Shown one piece after another: positions 1 through 5,963 of a stretch of 6,345 bases of DNA (positions are counted from its first letter, which is position 1; each line of letters begins with the position of its first letter). The translations under genes and the position numbers were made by a program. The DNA is from Candidatus Roizmanbacteria bacterium CG_4_10_14_0_8_um_filter_33_9 (GTDB lineage: Bacteria > Patescibacteriota > Microgenomatia > UBA1406 > GWC2-37-13): assembly GCA_002785065.1 (NCBI GenBank), contig PFLI01000059.1, forward strand, positions 1 through 6,345, in the 5' to 3' direction. The notes below the pieces were generated by a model that was given only the letters and a program-made list of their open reading frames with translations, had not been told where the DNA came from and made no database searches.

Positions 1-1126
1 TTCTTGTTTTTTTAAACTGATGTTTTCCAAACAAAATAAAAAGCAATGCTATAAACTGTATCAAAAGAATCTGCCACCATATTTTGATACATATTTTTGT
101 TTTTACTCCCTGAACTTGGCCAGTTGAAGTAGATTGTGTTGCTTTATTATCATTATTTCCATCCTTGATAATTGATGGGATCTGAATAAAGGAAGATGTA
201 ACAACCTTTTCTATAGTTGCAGTGGGGGATAATTCGGGAGCTATTGTGATAATGGTATTTGATAATAGAGGAGTGATGGTAGGAGTAGGTGTTAATGTGG
301 GACTAATACCTGCGGAAATTATCGAGGACCATTTTCCCTCTTGACAATCATTGATAGTTTTTACTTTAAAATAATACCGATTTGTATTAAGGTCTAAATT
401 ATTTGCTATAAACTGATTAGTCTTTCCCAAATATTGTTGTATAAAAGGATTAAATGTATCGTTTGTTGCATACATAACGGAATGTCCGGTAACCAGGTCT
501 TGAGTACTTGAGTCTTTTTCCTCATCTTGATATACCTTACTCCATTCGAGTAGGATTTGATTACTACCTAATTTGCCAAGTGTCAGCTGTGAAATCGATG
601 GAGGGGTTTTAGCGTTGCATGGAATAGGGGTGGGGGTAACATATTCAATTGGGTCTAATAAATCAATTCCTAGATCATAATGTAAATATGAATTTTGATA
701 TTTGTTTCCAGCAGATTCATACATTTGAACATGGAAAATAATTGTTTCCGTTGTATTCGTATCTATGCTATCAATAAGTTTTTCTCCTTGACTAATAAAT
801 GAATACAGAGAGTTTGAATAAAGTACTTTACCACTTTGGTTAGTAATTAATATGTGCATCGCTTGACTTACCAAAAAAGAATCCTCTCTATTAATGGAAG
901 AAAAAAGAATATACTGGGTAATATCTGTATTATTATGTATTATCAAAGTTTTTGTTTCTTCCTTTCCTGGCGCCCAAAGCATGTCATCAGTATTAAAAAA
1001 ATTATCAACTTGCTGGAAAGATGGAGTTGTATCGTCTAAGACGATAAAAATATCTTTTGCATATGAGAACTGAGATATTGATAGAAAAGCAAAAAAAATG
1101 AGGAAGTATATAGCTATTTTTTTCAT
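1..1126 (-). CDS. Exported TasA-like / fibronectin type III surface protein with C-terminal membrane anchor (C-terminus beyond window)
   Basis: The frame opens at ATG 1126 and stays open for 375 codons to the left edge, so only the last few residues are missing. Residues 1-23 are a signal peptide (MKK, hydrophobic core, SYA cleavage site). Residues about 24-157 resemble the TasA/camelysin domain: W51-A-P-G54 followed by a strand with HNNT, and a closing AGNKYQNS segment near 139-146. Residues about 175-272 form a fibronectin type III domain (LLEWSK, then NRYYFKVKT, then GKWSS). A Thr/Pro/Ser linker with TPTPT follows (about 275-335), then G336-Q-V-Q-G-V-K-T343, a membrane helix at about 349-367 and a basic tail. 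The bulk should lie outside the cell, tethered to the membrane. TasA relatives form fibres or matrix in other bacteria, but here the role is inferred. It follows the hydrolase gene after a 92-base gap. No Shine-Dalgarno is seen; a TAATAT box (1138-1133, minus) is too close to the ATG for a normal leader. Confidence 0.85.
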   Translation of the reverse strand, partial: MKKIAIYFLIFFAFLSISQFSYAKDIFIVLDDTTPSFQQVDNFFNTDDMLWAPGKEETKTLIIHNNTDITQYILFSSINREDSFLVSQAMHILITNQSGKVLYSNSLYSFISQGEKLIDSIDTNTTETIIFHVQMYESAGNKYQNSYLHYDLGIDLLDPIEYVTPTPIPCNAKTPPSISQLTLGKLGSNQILLEWSKVYQDEEKDSSTQDLVTGHSVMYATNDTFNPFIQQYLGKTNQFIANNLDLNTNRYYFKVKTINDCQEGKWSSIISAGISPTLTPTPTITPLLSNTIITIAPELSPTATIEKVVTSSFIQIPSIIKDGNNDNKATQSTSTGQVQGVKTKICIKIWWQILLIQFIALLFILFGKHQFKKTR

Positions 1127-1167
1127 TGCTCTATATTACAATAAACAACAAAAAAAATCATGACGCC

Positions 1168-1199
1168 AAAATTACTTATCTGAAAGAATAATCAAGTAA
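1168..1199 (-). terminator. Weak stem-loop and T-run after the hydrolase gene
   Basis: On the minus strand TTACTT (1199-1194) can pair with AAGTAA (1177-1172) across a 16-base loop, and TTTT follows at 1171-1168. A second T-run of eight lies at 1157-1150. The stem is short and AT-only, so this is at best an inefficient terminator between the hydrolase and the TasA-like gene. The two genes may be co-transcribed. Confidence 0.2.
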
Positions 1200-1218
1200 G
1201 TGTATAAAAGATATCAGT

Positions 1219-3975
1219 TTATATTTTATGTTTTTTGAAAAGAAATTTAGAGTATTTGAATTTTTTTACCCAAAAAATAATTATTTTTCTATTTAAAATA
1301 AATATTACTAAGATAATTAAATTTACTATAATAATAAGTAATGCATTTCTTTGTTTATGATTTGCTGTTTTTGTCCCAAGAACAACTCCATTATTTGAAG
1401 AACTCGCGGATCGACTTACTTTATTATTAGCAATATGAGAAGTATTTTTTGGTGTTTTGATTGCTGTTGATTGAGAAGATCGTGTTGTCGGAGAAGCCAA
1501 ATTTAAAACTGAAGAGAAACTAGAGCTGTTGACTGCTTGTTCTTTACAACTTTTTTGAGAAACAAATATTTGTTTTGAATCAAATCCTGCCTCAGGAATC
1601 GCAGACAGATCTGTTTCTTTATCAAGAACAAATCCTGCAATAGCTTTACCTTCATTATTTGATAAAACAGATTTATTTATATTGTTGTATTTGAAATTTA
1701 CCTTAACATTTTTTTGTACTTTGTTTCCAATTTTAAGCTCCATAATCGCATCAAAGTTTGAATTAGTACAGGATATACTTAAAGTACTTGTTTTTTCGTT
1801 TGATAAAACAGAGATAGTTGAAGGAATTGGTGTCGGAGTTAACATAGAGGTTAATTTTGAAGTATTAAACAAAAAAGAATATGTATCAGTTTGATTTGAG
1901 GGAATTGGATTAATAATTTTGCCTTCAAATGTATCCCAGATATCATCAGTATCTGTTATCTGTCCAATTGTCACCGTATAAGTCCCTAAATCTATTCCTT
2001 TGACTTTTAATGTATACAATCCTTTTTCAGCGTTTGATATAAAAATAAATCCATCGGTTTCTTTATACGTACTTCCGTTATGTACTACTTCCATTTCTGC
2101 AGGAGAACGGATGAGAAATATAAGGGAAGGAGAAATTATTGTTTTTTTGCCTTCTTCAACTTGATCTTCCTGATAGGAGATATCCAGAACATCTAATATA
2201 GTTTTAATGCCTGTTTTTGTGGTGACAAGTCCTCCATGATCTACGTTAGAAAGACGAACATTTTGGGATGTATTCTCATAACTGCTTGAAAAAAGCACTG
2301 TTCTGTCTCCCTCTTTATATAATGCCTTTTTTGGTTGACCATCGACATAATTACCAAGCAGAGTATTAATCAAATTCGGTTTAGTAATTGTATAACCGAA
2401 AAACGTATCGATATTTGTTCCTGATATTGAAAAATATGAAGTTAAGTCTGATAAGGACTTATTTGCATATTTTGTTAACGTGTTATTTTTTAGTGAAAGA
2501 GAAGAAAACGCGATTGGCTTATCGCTCTCATCATACAGAAAATCATAAATAGGAAAAAGATCTTGCAGTGATGGAAAATATGTTTTAAGGGTTTCTCTAT
2601 CAGGTTCAAGCTTTGTTTTATATAAAGCAATAATTATTTTTTGTGCTAACCACATATATGTATTTTTACGTTCAAATTCTCCAGCACTCAATGGTTTATA
2701 AACCTGAGCTGCTCCAAAGTGAGGGGAACCAATTGTTATTAATCGTTTTGCTTCAAAATCATTATTTTTTTGTATGGCAACTTTTCCAACTAGTCCCCCC
2801 AGTGAATGTCCAACAATGTTCCATGATTCAAATCCAGGTTTTGGCTTTGCTTTAACAAAGTTTGATAAATCATCTGCGATTTGTTCTATTGGTTTTCTCC
2901 AGTCATATGCAAAAAGATAATAATCTTTGTTTTTTTCATACCCAAGATTTTGTAATGTTTTTTCTATTCCAGAATATTCGATAACTATTGAGTTTAGTTT
3001 CCAATCTGCTTGACTAATGGTTTTTTTATGCAGAATTGCTTCTTGGTTCCAAGATGCGAATAAACCAGGAATGAGGATAATTGACTTTTTTCTGTTTTCC
3101 GTATATATAAGTACTCGTTCAAATGAACGAATTCCGTTTTCTATTTTGGTGTAATACAGGAAGATTTTGTCTTTAATTAACACGGTATAAGGAAAAAACA
3201 TCAGACCTGACTCATTAAGTGTTTTATATGATGACCATGTTATAGAACAAGAAATTGAATTTGTTGTCTCAGTATATGAAATACCTTCGTTTGAACGATA
3301 AAAGACATAGAGACTATTATCATAGGATATTATTGATGGACTGGAAAGTTGTTTATCAGGAAGAAGTGGATTGTTTGAACACTTTTTCCAGGAATCATTT
3401 TCCCTATAGGCAAGGTTAAGATGCCAACCGTTACCACTTAAACCAGCATACCAAAGAAAGCTTGTTCCTTTTTCTTTGATTCTAAATGGGTCAGTGACAC
3501 AAAATGTGTCTGATTGTTGACTGGGAAGAAGTTCTTCTTTGAGTGTGGAGGGACTAAAATTATTAATGTCAGACGAAGTAACACTCATTATTTTTCTTGG
3601 ATTGGTGTCAACTGCAAATGTAAGTATGTAAGTTTCTTTATCTATAGCTAAATTTGGGTTATGCACCGGTTCTGAAAATCCAAAGTCATATACTTTTATT
3701 TTTTTCCAGTTTATACCATCAGTTGAAGTTGCATAACCGATTTTCTGATTTGAATAATTGTTATTTGAGGTTGTATAAAACATAAAATAGTTGTTGTTAA
3801 GAAATGTTACGCTTGGTTGGTATCCGGAATCTTCAACCCAGTTCTCAAATGAGTTTTCAAATACAAGTTTTTCGGATGGAGAGATTGTGAATTCAATTGC
3901 ATAAACAGTCGAAGAAATAAGAAAGATAAAAATAAATAGGATGATTTTTAATATGGTTTTTACCATATATACCAT
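1219..3975 (-). CDS. Exported LCAT-like alpha/beta hydrolase fused to a five-bladed propeller, with C-terminal membrane anchor
   Basis: This is a 918-residue protein. Residues 1-26 are a signal peptide ending VYA. Residues about 28-295 hold five propeller blades of glycosidase type: YQPSV/FMFYTT, HNPNL/ILTFA, TDPF/FLWYAG, SSPSI/YVFYRS and FFPYT/IFLYYT, with the ATSTDGINW blade turn at 82-90. An alpha/beta hydrolase follows (about 297-598): oxyanion segment LIPGLF (301-306), YDWR (357-360), nucleophile elbow GHSLGG with Ser391, GSPHFG (416-421), probable acid Asp557 in GDRTV and probable His580 in VDHGG. YDWR plus GSPHxG points to the lecithin:cholesterol acyltransferase/PGAP1-like lipase group. 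A beta-sandwich (about 612-705), a TPTPIPS linker (713-719), an Ig-like domain (about 728-810, possible disulfide Cys735-Cys810), a Ser/Thr-rich stretch, GVVLGTKT (863-870), a helix (878-894) and a basic tail follow. The expected role is a surface esterase, lipase or acyltransferase; the substrate is unknown. ATG 3975 lies about 25 bases from the predicted transcription start; Met4 (3966) is an alternative. Neither has a Shine-Dalgarno. The stop is TAA. Confidence 0.92.
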   Translation of the reverse strand: MVYMVKTILKIILFIFIFLISSTVYAIEFTISPSEKLVFENSFENWVEDSGYQPSVTFLNNNYFMFYTTSNNNYSNQKIGYATSTDGINWKKIKVYDFGFSEPVHNPNLAIDKETYILTFAVDTNPRKIMSVTSSDINNFSPSTLKEELLPSQQSDTFCVTDPFRIKEKGTSFLWYAGLSGNGWHLNLAYRENDSWKKCSNNPLLPDKQLSSPSIISYDNSLYVFYRSNEGISYTETTNSISCSITWSSYKTLNESGLMFFPYTVLIKDKIFLYYTKIENGIRSFERVLIYTENRKKSIILIPGLFASWNQEAILHKKTISQADWKLNSIVIEYSGIEKTLQNLGYEKNKDYYLFAYDWRKPIEQIADDLSNFVKAKPKPGFESWNIVGHSLGGLVGKVAIQKNNDFEAKRLITIGSPHFGAAQVYKPLSAGEFERKNTYMWLAQKIIIALYKTKLEPDRETLKTYFPSLQDLFPIYDFLYDESDKPIAFSSLSLKNNTLTKYANKSLSDLTSYFSISGTNIDTFFGYTITKPNLINTLLGNYVDGQPKKALYKEGDRTVLFSSSYENTSQNVRLSNVDHGGLVTTKTGIKTILDVLDISYQEDQVEEGKKTIISPSLIFLIRSPAEMEVVHNGSTYKETDGFIFISNAEKGLYTLKVKGIDLGTYTVTIGQITDTDDIWDTFEGKIINPIPSNQTDTYSFLFNTSKLTSMLTPTPIPSTISVLSNEKTSTLSISCTNSNFDAIMELKIGNKVQKNVKVNFKYNNINKSVLSNNEGKAIAGFVLDKETDLSAIPEAGFDSKQIFVSQKSCKEQAVNSSSFSSVLNLASPTTRSSQSTAIKTPKNTSHIANNKVSRSASSSNNGVVLGTKTANHKQRNALLIIIVNLIILVIFILNRKIIIFWVKKFKYSKFLFKKHKI

Positions 3976-4000
3976 TTTTATTAAGAGAGAAAATGTTCTG

Positions 4001-4021
4001 CAATGGATTATATGCTACAAA
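4001..4021 (-). promoter_or_regulatory. Promoter of the hydrolase gene, copy 1 of a 21-base direct repeat
   Basis: Read on the minus strand this is TTGTAGCATATAATCCATTG plus one flanking base. TATAAT lies at 4012-4007, so transcription should start near 4000, about 25 bases before ATG 3975. No convincing -35 box lies 16-18 bases upstream. The same 21 bases recur at 4965-4985 ahead of the methyltransferase gene. The exact TATAAT and the position before two genes favour a promoter; activity is inferred. Confidence 0.55.
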
Positions 4022-4025
4022 GGAA

Positions 4026-4931
4026 CTACTTTTTTTTGATATAAAGCTCTAAAATACTGCCATGTTGGTGTATGTTTAGAATCCGATAGCATAGCCTCGC
4101 TAAAACTAAATCGAAAATTATATATTTAAATAGTTTTATTGGATTAACTTTTTGTTTACTATTTAATTTATCTTTATTTATTATTAATCTGTCTATTTGT
4201 CTATTTGTCTTATTTTTGTTTACTAATGCCTTTAGTGTTCCCATAAAATGTTCCGGATAACTATATGTGGATATTTTCAATATTTGATAACGTTTAGGAA
4301 TAATTTTTTCCAAGGAATACTGAGAAAATATCCATAAATGATCAGGAGGTGTTAAAAAAGTATAGTTTTCTTTTTCGTATCTATATAAATGACTATCTAT
4401 GTTAGGTGTTTCAATATAGAGAATACCTTGGGGATTAAGCAATAATAGGGCTTGTCGAATTATTTCTTTAGGATTTTTTACATGTTCAATAATATGAACG
4501 AGAGTAATAAAGTCAAACTTTTTATTTCTAAGTTTATTTGTTGGAAATCGATCATTAATAATTGGGGTAGCTGTAACAGTATGTTTTATTAATTCTTTAG
4601 AAGGTTCAATCCCAGTTATTTTCAATCCCTTTTTTTGTGCTTCATCCAAAAAAAATCCATAACCAGAGCCTATATCAAGCAGCTTTGAACCCTGGGGGTT
4701 AAGCCTCATAAGTTTATTGAGAATTATTTGTGACCTGGTTCGTATTAACTTTTCATTTACAATACCTGCAGAATACGAAAAATCTTTTTGGTAATAATCA
4801 TGAATAGTTTTTGAGGGAGGAATAGGGTTTAAAAAAAGAGTTGTACATGAGTTACAGAAATAGTATCTGTATGATTGCACAATATGTTTTAAAGATGCTT
4901 TTTTAAAGCAAAGAGGACATTTTGGATTCAT
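4026..4931 (-). CDS. Class I SAM-dependent methyltransferase with N-terminal zinc ribbon
   Basis: This is a 301-residue soluble protein. The N-terminus has Cys5-x2-Cys8 and Cys26-x2-Cys29, a zinc ribbon common at the start of this methyltransferase subfamily. The SAM-binding Rossmann domain follows: motif I LLDIGSGYG (84-92), the acidic end of strand 2 at Glu109 (GIEPS), VHIIEHVKNP (145-154) and ETPN (174-177), then PPDHLWIFS (195-203), typical of the Methyltransf_23 group. The hydrophobic and basic C-terminus (about 264-301, ending GSILELYIKKK) also fits. Relatives often methylate sugars or other small molecules in surface polysaccharide or natural-product clusters, but no such cluster is visible, so the substrate is unknown. 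The stop codon is TAG, 50 bases before the hydrolase start. ATG 4931 lacks a Shine-Dalgarno and has a TATAAT about 40 bases upstream. Length is normal for the family. Confidence 0.92.
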   Translation of the reverse strand: MNPKCPLCFKKASLKHIVQSYRYYFCNSCTTLFLNPIPPSKTIHDYYQKDFSYSAGIVNEKLIRTRSQIILNKLMRLNPQGSKLLDIGSGYGFFLDEAQKKGLKITGIEPSKELIKHTVTATPIINDRFPTNKLRNKKFDFITLVHIIEHVKNPKEIIRQALLLLNPQGILYIETPNIDSHLYRYEKENYTFLTPPDHLWIFSQYSLEKIIPKRYQILKISTYSYPEHFMGTLKALVNKNKTNRQIDRLIINKDKLNSKQKVNPIKLFKYIIFDLVLARLCYRILNIHQHGSILELYIKKK

Positions 4932-4964
4932 TCAACCAAGTATCTGGTGAGAAAGTTGATAAGA

Positions 4965-4985
4965 CAATGGATTATATGCTACAAA
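4965..4985 (-). promoter_or_regulatory. Promoter of the methyltransferase gene, copy 2 of a 21-base direct repeat
   Basis: This is identical to 4001-4021 and in the same orientation. On the minus strand TATAAT lies at 4976-4971, placing a start near 4964 and a leader of about 33 bases before ATG 4931. The sequence where a -35 box should be (about 4994-4999, reading GCTAGT) is not like TTGACA. Conservation extends over TTGTAGCA just upstream of the -10 box, so this may be a lineage-specific extended -10 or an activator site. Confidence 0.55.
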
Positions 4986-4994
4986 AACCACATA

Positions 4995-5048
4995 CTAGCT
5001 TGTATTAAAGCCAAATAAAACGAATAATACCTTTCGATGATTACTCAT
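4995..5048 (-). CDS. Possible 17-codon leader micro-ORF
   Basis: On the minus strand ATG 5048 opens a 17-codon frame (MSNHRKVLFVLFGFNTS) ending at TAG 4997-4995. AAGGAG (5056-5051) lies just upstream; its gap to the ATG is only two bases, shorter than usual. It is notable because the larger genes here lack such a site. If transcription began further upstream on this strand, it would sit in the methyltransferase leader. It may equally be chance; no family is recognised. Confidence 0.2.
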   Translation of the reverse strand: MSNHRKVLFVLFGFNTS

Positions 5049-5056
5049 TTCTCCTT

Positions 5057-5105
5057 CCTCGATTTCGAGGTAGATTAAAAGAAAATCTTTTGTTTTATCA
5101 ATCTA
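5057..5105. repeat. Palindrome and nested inverted repeats
   Basis: CCTCGA (5057-5062) and TCGAGG (5065-5070) form a perfect inverted repeat with a two-base centre, more realistically a five-pair stem with a four-base loop. Next to it TAGATT (5071-5076) matches AATCTA (5100-5105), enclosing AAAAGA (5077-5082) and TCTTTT (5086-5091). It is one of the few GC-bearing structures outside genes. It could be a protein-binding site or an RNA hairpin in a minus-strand leader; it does not follow a gene end, so it is not an obvious terminator. Confidence 0.45.
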
Positions 5106-5110
5106 ACTCT

Positions 5111-5130
5111 GTTCCATTGTAGCATAAAAG
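5111..5130 (+). promoter_or_regulatory. Diverged third copy of the TTGTAGCATA element
   Basis: GTTCCATTGTAGCATA (5111-5126) matches the sequence upstream of the hydrolase gene (minus strand 4026-4011, GTTCCTTTGTAGCATA) at 15 of 16 bases. The TATAAT box is replaced by TAAAAG (5125-5130). On the plus strand it could serve the coiled-coil gene with a leader of about 60 bases. Read on the minus strand the same bases give TGCTACAAT, a good extended -10 box, so direction is uncertain. Confidence 0.35.
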
Positions 5131-5199
5131 CGACTGACAAATGTTTCATAGTATTTTATATTTGATTATTGAATAATTATTTAGTTTAATAACAAAACT

Positions 5200-5523
5200 A
5201 TGATAACCGATAAGGATATTGAAAAAATGAAGGTAATCTTTGCCACAAAGGAAGATTTAAAAACCTTTGCTTCAAAAGCAGACTTAAAACGATTTCCTAC
5301 AAAGGATGCATTACAAGCTCTTGATGAAAAAATGGGAAGGGGTTTTGTTGAAATAATTAATTTTGTTGGCGCAATTAAGGATGACATAAAGAAAGAACTA
5401 AATGATTTTCGTGGCGAAGTTAATGAGCTTCGTAATGAAATGCGAGATATTAGTCGAAATAGTCAATCAATTCTTGATAATCATGAAGCAAGGATTTCCC
5501 ATTTGGAATACACAAAGTCATAA
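5200..5523 (+). CDS. Small coiled-coil protein with nine-residue TKxDL-type repeats
   Basis: This 107-residue protein is soluble and highly charged. Residues 14-40 are three tandem nine-residue units (FATKEDLKT, FASKADLKR, FPTKDALQA). A helix-forming region with coiled-coil character follows (about 52-104) and ends in NHEARISHLE, a common close for short coiled-coil proteins. There is no signal peptide, membrane segment or cysteine. Similar small TKEDL-repeat proteins are frequent and uncharacterised in Candidate Phyla Radiation genomes as I recall them; oligomerisation is likely, but no function can be given. ATG 5200 is the first start after an in-frame TAG at 5182-5184, and MITDKDIEK is a typical opening. 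Met10 (5227) is an alternative with AAGGA about ten bases upstream. It is divergent from the methyltransferase and stops with TAA 5521-5523. Confidence 0.75.
   Translation: MITDKDIEKMKVIFATKEDLKTFASKADLKRFPTKDALQALDEKMGRGFVEIINFVGAIKDDIKKELNDFRGEVNELRNEMRDISRNSQSILDNHEARISHLEYTKS
5239..5319 (+). repeat. Three degenerate 27-base tandem repeats inside the coiled-coil gene
   Basis: Units at 5239-5265, 5266-5292 and 5293-5319 each begin TTT and share a core of the ACAAAG/TCAAAA type. They encode FATKEDLKT, FASKADLKR and FPTKDALQA. The pattern suggests growth by internal duplication followed by divergence. Confidence 0.6.
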
Positions 5524-5717
5524 CAAGCGATTTTCACGTTTATTTCTATTCCCATTTCTTTTTTTTTGTTTACTTTCTAGCTCCAAGGTCATTTATAAAC
5601 ATGAAATGACAAGTGAAAAAATTTATGGATTTGATTGACAATGTTCAACATGTTCATCTGTTCATATAAACCCGTAAAAATAAATATAATTTAAGTATGA
5701 AGCATGTCCTTTTTGGA
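5524..5717. other. Convergent spacer with T-run, hairpin and TGTTCA iterations
   Basis: No gene is supported here. A run of nine T at 5559-5567 lies after the coiled-coil gene without a clear stem before it. GTCATTT (5588-5594) pairs perfectly with AAATGAC (5604-5610) over a nine-base loop, with no T-run directly after it on either strand. TGTTCA occurs three times at eight to nine base spacing (5642-5647, 5651-5656, 5659-5664), preceded by TTGACA (5635-5640). Its position between converging genes suggests terminator function, but no canonical terminator is present. Confidence 0.5.
5588..5610. terminator. Candidate bidirectional stem-loop between convergent genes
   Basis: This is a perfect seven-pair stem (GTCATTT with AAATGAC) and a nine-base loop. 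T-runs are nearby but not in the classical place: nine T at 5559-5567 precede it on the plus strand, and six T on the minus strand (5622-5617) precede it on that side. It may help end transcription from both sides, but it is weak. Confidence 0.25.
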
Positions 5718-5963
5718 TTAGAGATGATTTTTGCATTGAATTACCAAACCATAACATATCTTATCGTAGTCAGAACCTAACGATGATCCTGTTTGTTTAA
5801 ACATTAATTCCGCATGTGAAATTTCTGTACCTATACATTTACACACAATCCCTTCTTTTGTGAAAGGATTATATGAATAACTTAATTTTGGAGATCTAAC
5901 ATAAATTACAATTAATACAATAAATAAGACAATAAAAAGAAAGAATAAAATTGTTTTTTTCAT
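5718..5963 (-). CDS. Possible independent small membrane-anchored cysteine protein (alternative start in the same frame)
   Basis: Starting at ATG 5963 gives 81 residues: a positively charged MKK start, a hydrophobic helix (about 4-22), then an external-looking domain with CKCIG and CYGLVIQCK, four cysteines in two pairs. This is a complete signal-anchor layout, N-in and C-out. TAAGGA lies two bases before the ATG, a short spacing. The two cysteine pairs could form disulfides or bind a metal. It shares the frame of the upstream propeller-like sequence with no stop between, so it may be translated separately, as part of a fusion, or both. The family is not identified. Confidence 0.4.
   Translation of the reverse strand: MKKTILFFLFIVLFIVLIVIYVRSPKLSYSYNPFTKEGIVCKCIGTEISHAELMFKQTGSSLGSDYDKICYGLVIQCKNHL

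Larger units (their letters stand above)
4932..5199. other. Divergent spacer between the methyltransferase and the coiled-coil gene
   Basis: These 268 bases hold no convincing full gene. From left to right they contain the methyltransferase promoter repeat (4965-4985), a 17-codon minus-strand micro-ORF (4995-5048), the palindrome CCTCGATTTCGAGG (5057-5070), an AT-rich nested inverted repeat (5071-5105) and a diverged copy of the TTGTAGCATA element (5117-5126). The last 60 bases before ATG 5200 are almost pure A/T, with no Shine-Dalgarno. Confidence 0.7.

Noticed and set aside
854..1039. Plus-strand open frame of 61 codons
   Set aside because: It lies antisense within the TasA-like gene, whose domains and signal peptide are clear; the plus-strand translation has no family features.
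1682..1894. Plus-strand open frame of 70 codons
   Set aside because: It is antisense to the Ig-like domain and linker of the hydrolase; a shadow of an AT-rich coding strand.
2643..2855. Plus-strand open frame of 70 codons
   Set aside because: It is antisense to the hydrolase active-site region, which is strongly supported on the minus strand.
4191..4210. Tandem GTCTATTT repeat inside the methyltransferase gene
   Set aside because: Only about two and a half short units in AT-rich coding sequence; the frame is intact, so there is no sign of phase variation.
5181..5387. Minus-strand open frame of 68 codons
   Set aside because: It is antisense to the coiled-coil gene; the plus-strand nine-residue repeats show that the plus frame is the coding one.
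5402..5638. Plus-strand open frame of 78 codons
   Set aside because: It overlaps the end of the coiled-coil gene in another frame, and its tail is a translation of the T-rich spacer.
5635..5670. TTGACA and TATAAA as a standard promoter
   Set aside because: The spacing is 24 bases, too long, and no gene follows on the plus strand.
5698..5781. Short plus-strand frame of 27 codons after a TATAAT at 5685-5690
   Set aside because: It has no ribosome site or recognisable features, and mostly overlaps the end of the minus-strand gene.
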